From the NCBI GenBank assembly GCA_046704255.1, contig JBJKSH010000205.1, positions 1 to 7,226 on the forward strand: a DNA stretch of 7,226 bases, written 5' to 3'. This stretch comes from FEN-1297 sp046704255 (lineage in GTDB: Bacteria > Bacteroidota > Ignavibacteria > Ignavibacteriales > Ignavibacteriaceae). Positions 5,602 to 7,226 of this stretch are shown piece by piece. Both the position numbers and the translations under genes were made by a program. The notes beneath the pieces were generated by a model that saw only the letters and a program-made list of their open reading frames with translations, did no database searches and had not been told where the DNA came from. Within the stretch, counting starts at the first letter, position 1. Each line of letters starts with the position of its first letter.

Positions 5602-6795
5602 TTATTTAAGCAAAATCATTTTTTTAACAAAATGCATCCCGGAGTTCGTAATTAAACTGTAAAAATATACTCCGCTTGAAAGCCCGTTTGCATTAAAATT
5701 AATTCTATAATTTCCTGCTTGCTCATTGCCTTTAACAAGCGTTGCTACTTCCTTACCCAGCAAGTTAAACACTTTAATAGTTACATACGAGCTTACCGGC
5801 AGACTATAGCTGATTACTGTTGAAGGATTAAACGGATCAGGATAATTTTGAGAAAGTGAGTACTGATGTGGTAATCCGGCAGAAGGATTATCTACAGAAA
5901 CACCGGTTATTGCGCCTTTTATAGAAGCCTTAGCAACAGGCCAAATACCCGGTGAAGGAAAACTTACTCCTTTGGTATTGCCCCGCTTCGAACTATCGGC
6001 AGCAAATTCGTATAACGGCCAGCCTTTGTATGTTAGCTGTGTTTCCCCGTAGACATTAATTGTACCAAAATTACTGCTGTCTATTCCTTTTGGAAATGCC
6101 TTGGCGCTGTCCCGGTATATTTTCCACAATGTACTATCGCTGAAACTGGGGTTTGTAAAAGTATTTTTGTCGAAGGAATCTTTGGTAAAATAATAAAGAG
6201 TTCTGCCGTACGAATCCACAAAAAACTGAACGATTCCCGTACCGGGTTGGTAGCTGCTGTCATACTCAACACCGTTACCACCGACGAGCAGGTTGTTCAT
6301 AAGCATAATTGTATAATTTGGTTTAGCAACAAACCAGACGCCAAAAAAGCCTTCACCGTTAACATCACCGGGGGCGGAATCACCAGAATAATAATATAAC
6401 GGCCATCCTTTATAAGTAGTTTGTTTTGTACTATCGGCTCTTGTTATTGTGCCAAAGTCATGATCATCAAGTCCTGAGCCTATAGTTAAAGAATCTGCAT
6501 AAAACGCCGGCCATATATTTGCACATGATCCGTTGCATGTAGCTGTTGTTGTGTCTTTAGCAAAAATGTATAAAGTTCTGCCGGTGCCGTCCGTTAGAAT
6601 CATACCGTACTTAGAATTATTAGTTAATTTTACTTCCATCGTGGAATTTATTTTTTTAGGTGAATTTAGGTTTTGTTGATAAATCGAAATGAATTTGTTG
6701 TTACCATTTAACACATAAGCGTATGTTAAATTAGAATGAATGGAAATATCTAATAGGAAATAAACCAAAATACAAATAGACAACTTCTTAAACAT
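5602..6795 (-). CDS. Secreted double-module Yx(FWY)xxD (PF03640-type) protein with T9SS sorting tail
   Basis: This 397-residue protein should be exported by Sec and then carried over the outer membrane by the type IX secretion system. A signal peptide covers about 1-26 ('NLTYA' before the cut). Cys8 is not in a lipobox, so this is not a lipoprotein. Two related modules follow, at about 62-160 and 186-294. Each has a 'GRTLYxF' strand and a 'TYKGWPLY' block, giving four Yx(FWY)xxD motifs starting at Tyr76, Tyr134, Tyr201 and Tyr262. This is the signature of COG4315/PF03640, a family of unknown function whose members are often lipoproteins. Module 1 has a CxxxC pair (Cys87, Cys91); module 2 has lost it. 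The tail (about 310-397) is a type A T9SS domain: 'NYPDPFNPST', 'GKEVATLV', 'GLSSGVYFYSL', ending 'KKMILLK'. It is a single-gene unit with a strong ribosome binding site, converging on the membrane-protein gene. Confidence 0.92.
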   Translation of the reverse strand: MFKKLSICILVYFLLDISIHSNLTYAYVLNGNNKFISIYQQNLNSPKKINSTMEVKLTNNSKYGMILTDGTGRTLYIFAKDTTTATCNGSCANIWPAFYADSLTIGSGLDDHDFGTITRADSTKQTTYKGWPLYYYSGDSAPGDVNGEGFFGVWFVAKPNYTIMLMNNLLVGGNGVEYDSSYQPGTGIVQFFVDSYGRTLYYFTKDSFDKNTFTNPSFSDSTLWKIYRDSAKAFPKGIDSSNFGTINVYGETQLTYKGWPLYEFAADSSKRGNTKGVSFPSPGIWPVAKASIKGAITGVSVDNPSAGLPHQYSLSQNYPDPFNPSTVISYSLPVSSYVTIKVFNLLGKEVATLVKGNEQAGNYRINFNANGLSSGVYFYSLITNSGMHFVKKMILLK

Positions 6796-6798
6796 AGT

Positions 6799-6806
6799 AC
6801 CTCCTT
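6799..6806 (-). promoter_or_regulatory. Perfect Shine-Dalgarno of the T9SS cargo gene
   Basis: Read on the minus strand, AAGGAGGT lies three bases before the ATG at 6795-6793. It is the strongest ribosome binding site in the window and fixes the start directly ahead of the signal peptide. It contrasts with the kinase, truA and dehydrogenase genes, which lack one. Confidence 0.8.
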
Positions 6807-7226
6807 GTATTAAATTATGTCAAAGCTTGTAAATAAGCCCGGGCAATAAATGTTCTTCGGTTAATTTAATATTACCGAGTTATGTGATATTTATAAGAAA
6901 AGATCCGCAAACAAAGGTTTTTAAATATGCAATAGAAAAGTAATTATAAGTAAGATGTAAAATGTAATATGGAAATTGTGGAAAACTAAAACCTCAAAGA
7001 TCTTAGTTATCTAATTACCATACTGAACAACCGTAAAAAAATGTTGAAAATAGGTTATTGTAAAACTTGTTCCGGGATTGTATTATAAGTTAATTATTTT
7101 TCTAATGCCTTATTTTTATTTATTTGTTAATATACGTTCCGCATAAGTAGAATAGAATTATAAATTCTACCTAATAATCATAGCCTAATAAAAACTAATT
7201 AATTTTGACTCAAAACAATACTGTGA
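6807..7226. other. Non-coding stretch, no gene seen
   Basis: About 420 bases are interrupted by stops in all frames and hold no recognisable RNA gene. The left part must carry the promoter of the secreted-protein gene. On the minus strand, AAGCTTTG (6828-6821) is one base off the Bacteroidota -7 element TAnnTTTG, but no properly spaced -33 TTTG is seen. GCCCGGGC (6837-6844) is an isolated GC-rich palindrome in AT-rich DNA. AACTAA (6984-6989) and TTAGTT (7003-7008) form a weak hairpin. Confidence 0.5.
7153..7169. repeat. Short perfect inverted repeat
   Basis: TAGAATT (7153-7159) and AATTCTA (7163-7169) form a perfect seven-base stem with a three-base loop, ATA. GTAGAA (7148-7152 onward) and TTCTAC (to 7170) offer an overlapping alternative pairing. 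It lies near the right edge, away from known genes. It could be an operator or hairpin of a gene outside the window, or chance in AT-rich sequence. Confidence 0.3.

Noticed and set aside
6081..6281. Minus-strand 66-codon frame inside the secreted-protein gene
   Set aside because: It is an out-of-frame shadow of module 2, whose true frame keeps the repeated Yx(FWY)xxD motifs.
5602..6795. Lipoprotein, as for many PF03640 members
   Set aside because: The only early cysteine (Cys8, 'LSIC') is too close to the N-terminus and lacks a small residue before it, while a T9SS tail is clear.
7041..7088. 15-codon plus-strand ORF 'MLKIGYCKTCSGIVL' with a CxxC pair
   Set aside because: It is too short, has no ribosome binding site, and is expected by chance in AT-rich non-coding DNA.
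1..7226. CRISPR array, prophage, toxin-antitoxin, transposase, rRNA or tRNA gene
   Set aside because: No regularly spaced repeats, phage or transposase motifs, or tRNA/rRNA signatures were seen on either strand.

Overview
The window looks like a chromosomal segment of a member of the Bacteroidota/Ignavibacteria side of the FCB group. It is AT-rich. Most genes have weak or absent Shine-Dalgarno sequences, and TTG and GTG starts appear to be used. The protein encoded at the right ends in a type IX secretion (T9SS) sorting domain with the 'NYPDPFNPST' and 'GKEVATLV' signatures, which are especially common in Ignavibacteria. The lineage is inferred from these traits, not from a marker gene.

Layout, left to right. 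A 25-residue C-terminal tail of an unidentified protein (1-78, +) faces the 3' end of a large minus-strand sensor histidine kinase (PAS-PAS-GAF-HisKA-HATPase_c, 209-2296). An intergenic stretch with alternating GGAGT/ACTCC repeats lies between them. The kinase is divergent from a tight two-gene unit: truA (tRNA pseudouridine synthase A, 2473-3198, forced TTG start) and a classical short-chain dehydrogenase (3200-3955), with one base between them. A 176-bp gap containing a near-perfect palindrome precedes a second pair: a DUF2231-type membrane protein (4132-4605) and an unrecognised multi-pass membrane protein (4612-5412, GTG start, six bases downstream and in the same frame). A convergent gap (5413-5601) holds an imperfect 22-bp inverted repeat enclosing about 60 bp. 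To its right is a minus-strand secreted protein (5602-6795). It carries two copies of the COG4315/PF03640-type 'Yx(FWY)xxD' module, a signal peptide and a T9SS tail, and has the strongest ribosome binding site in the window. The last 430 bases carry no convincing gene.

How they work together. Only truA plus the SDR and the two membrane proteins look like operons. The kinase has no response regulator beside it. I see no phage, CRISPR, toxin-antitoxin or defence system here. The least ordinary items are the double PF03640 module fused to a T9SS tail, the inverted-repeat element at 5487-5590, and the uncharacterised membrane-protein pair.
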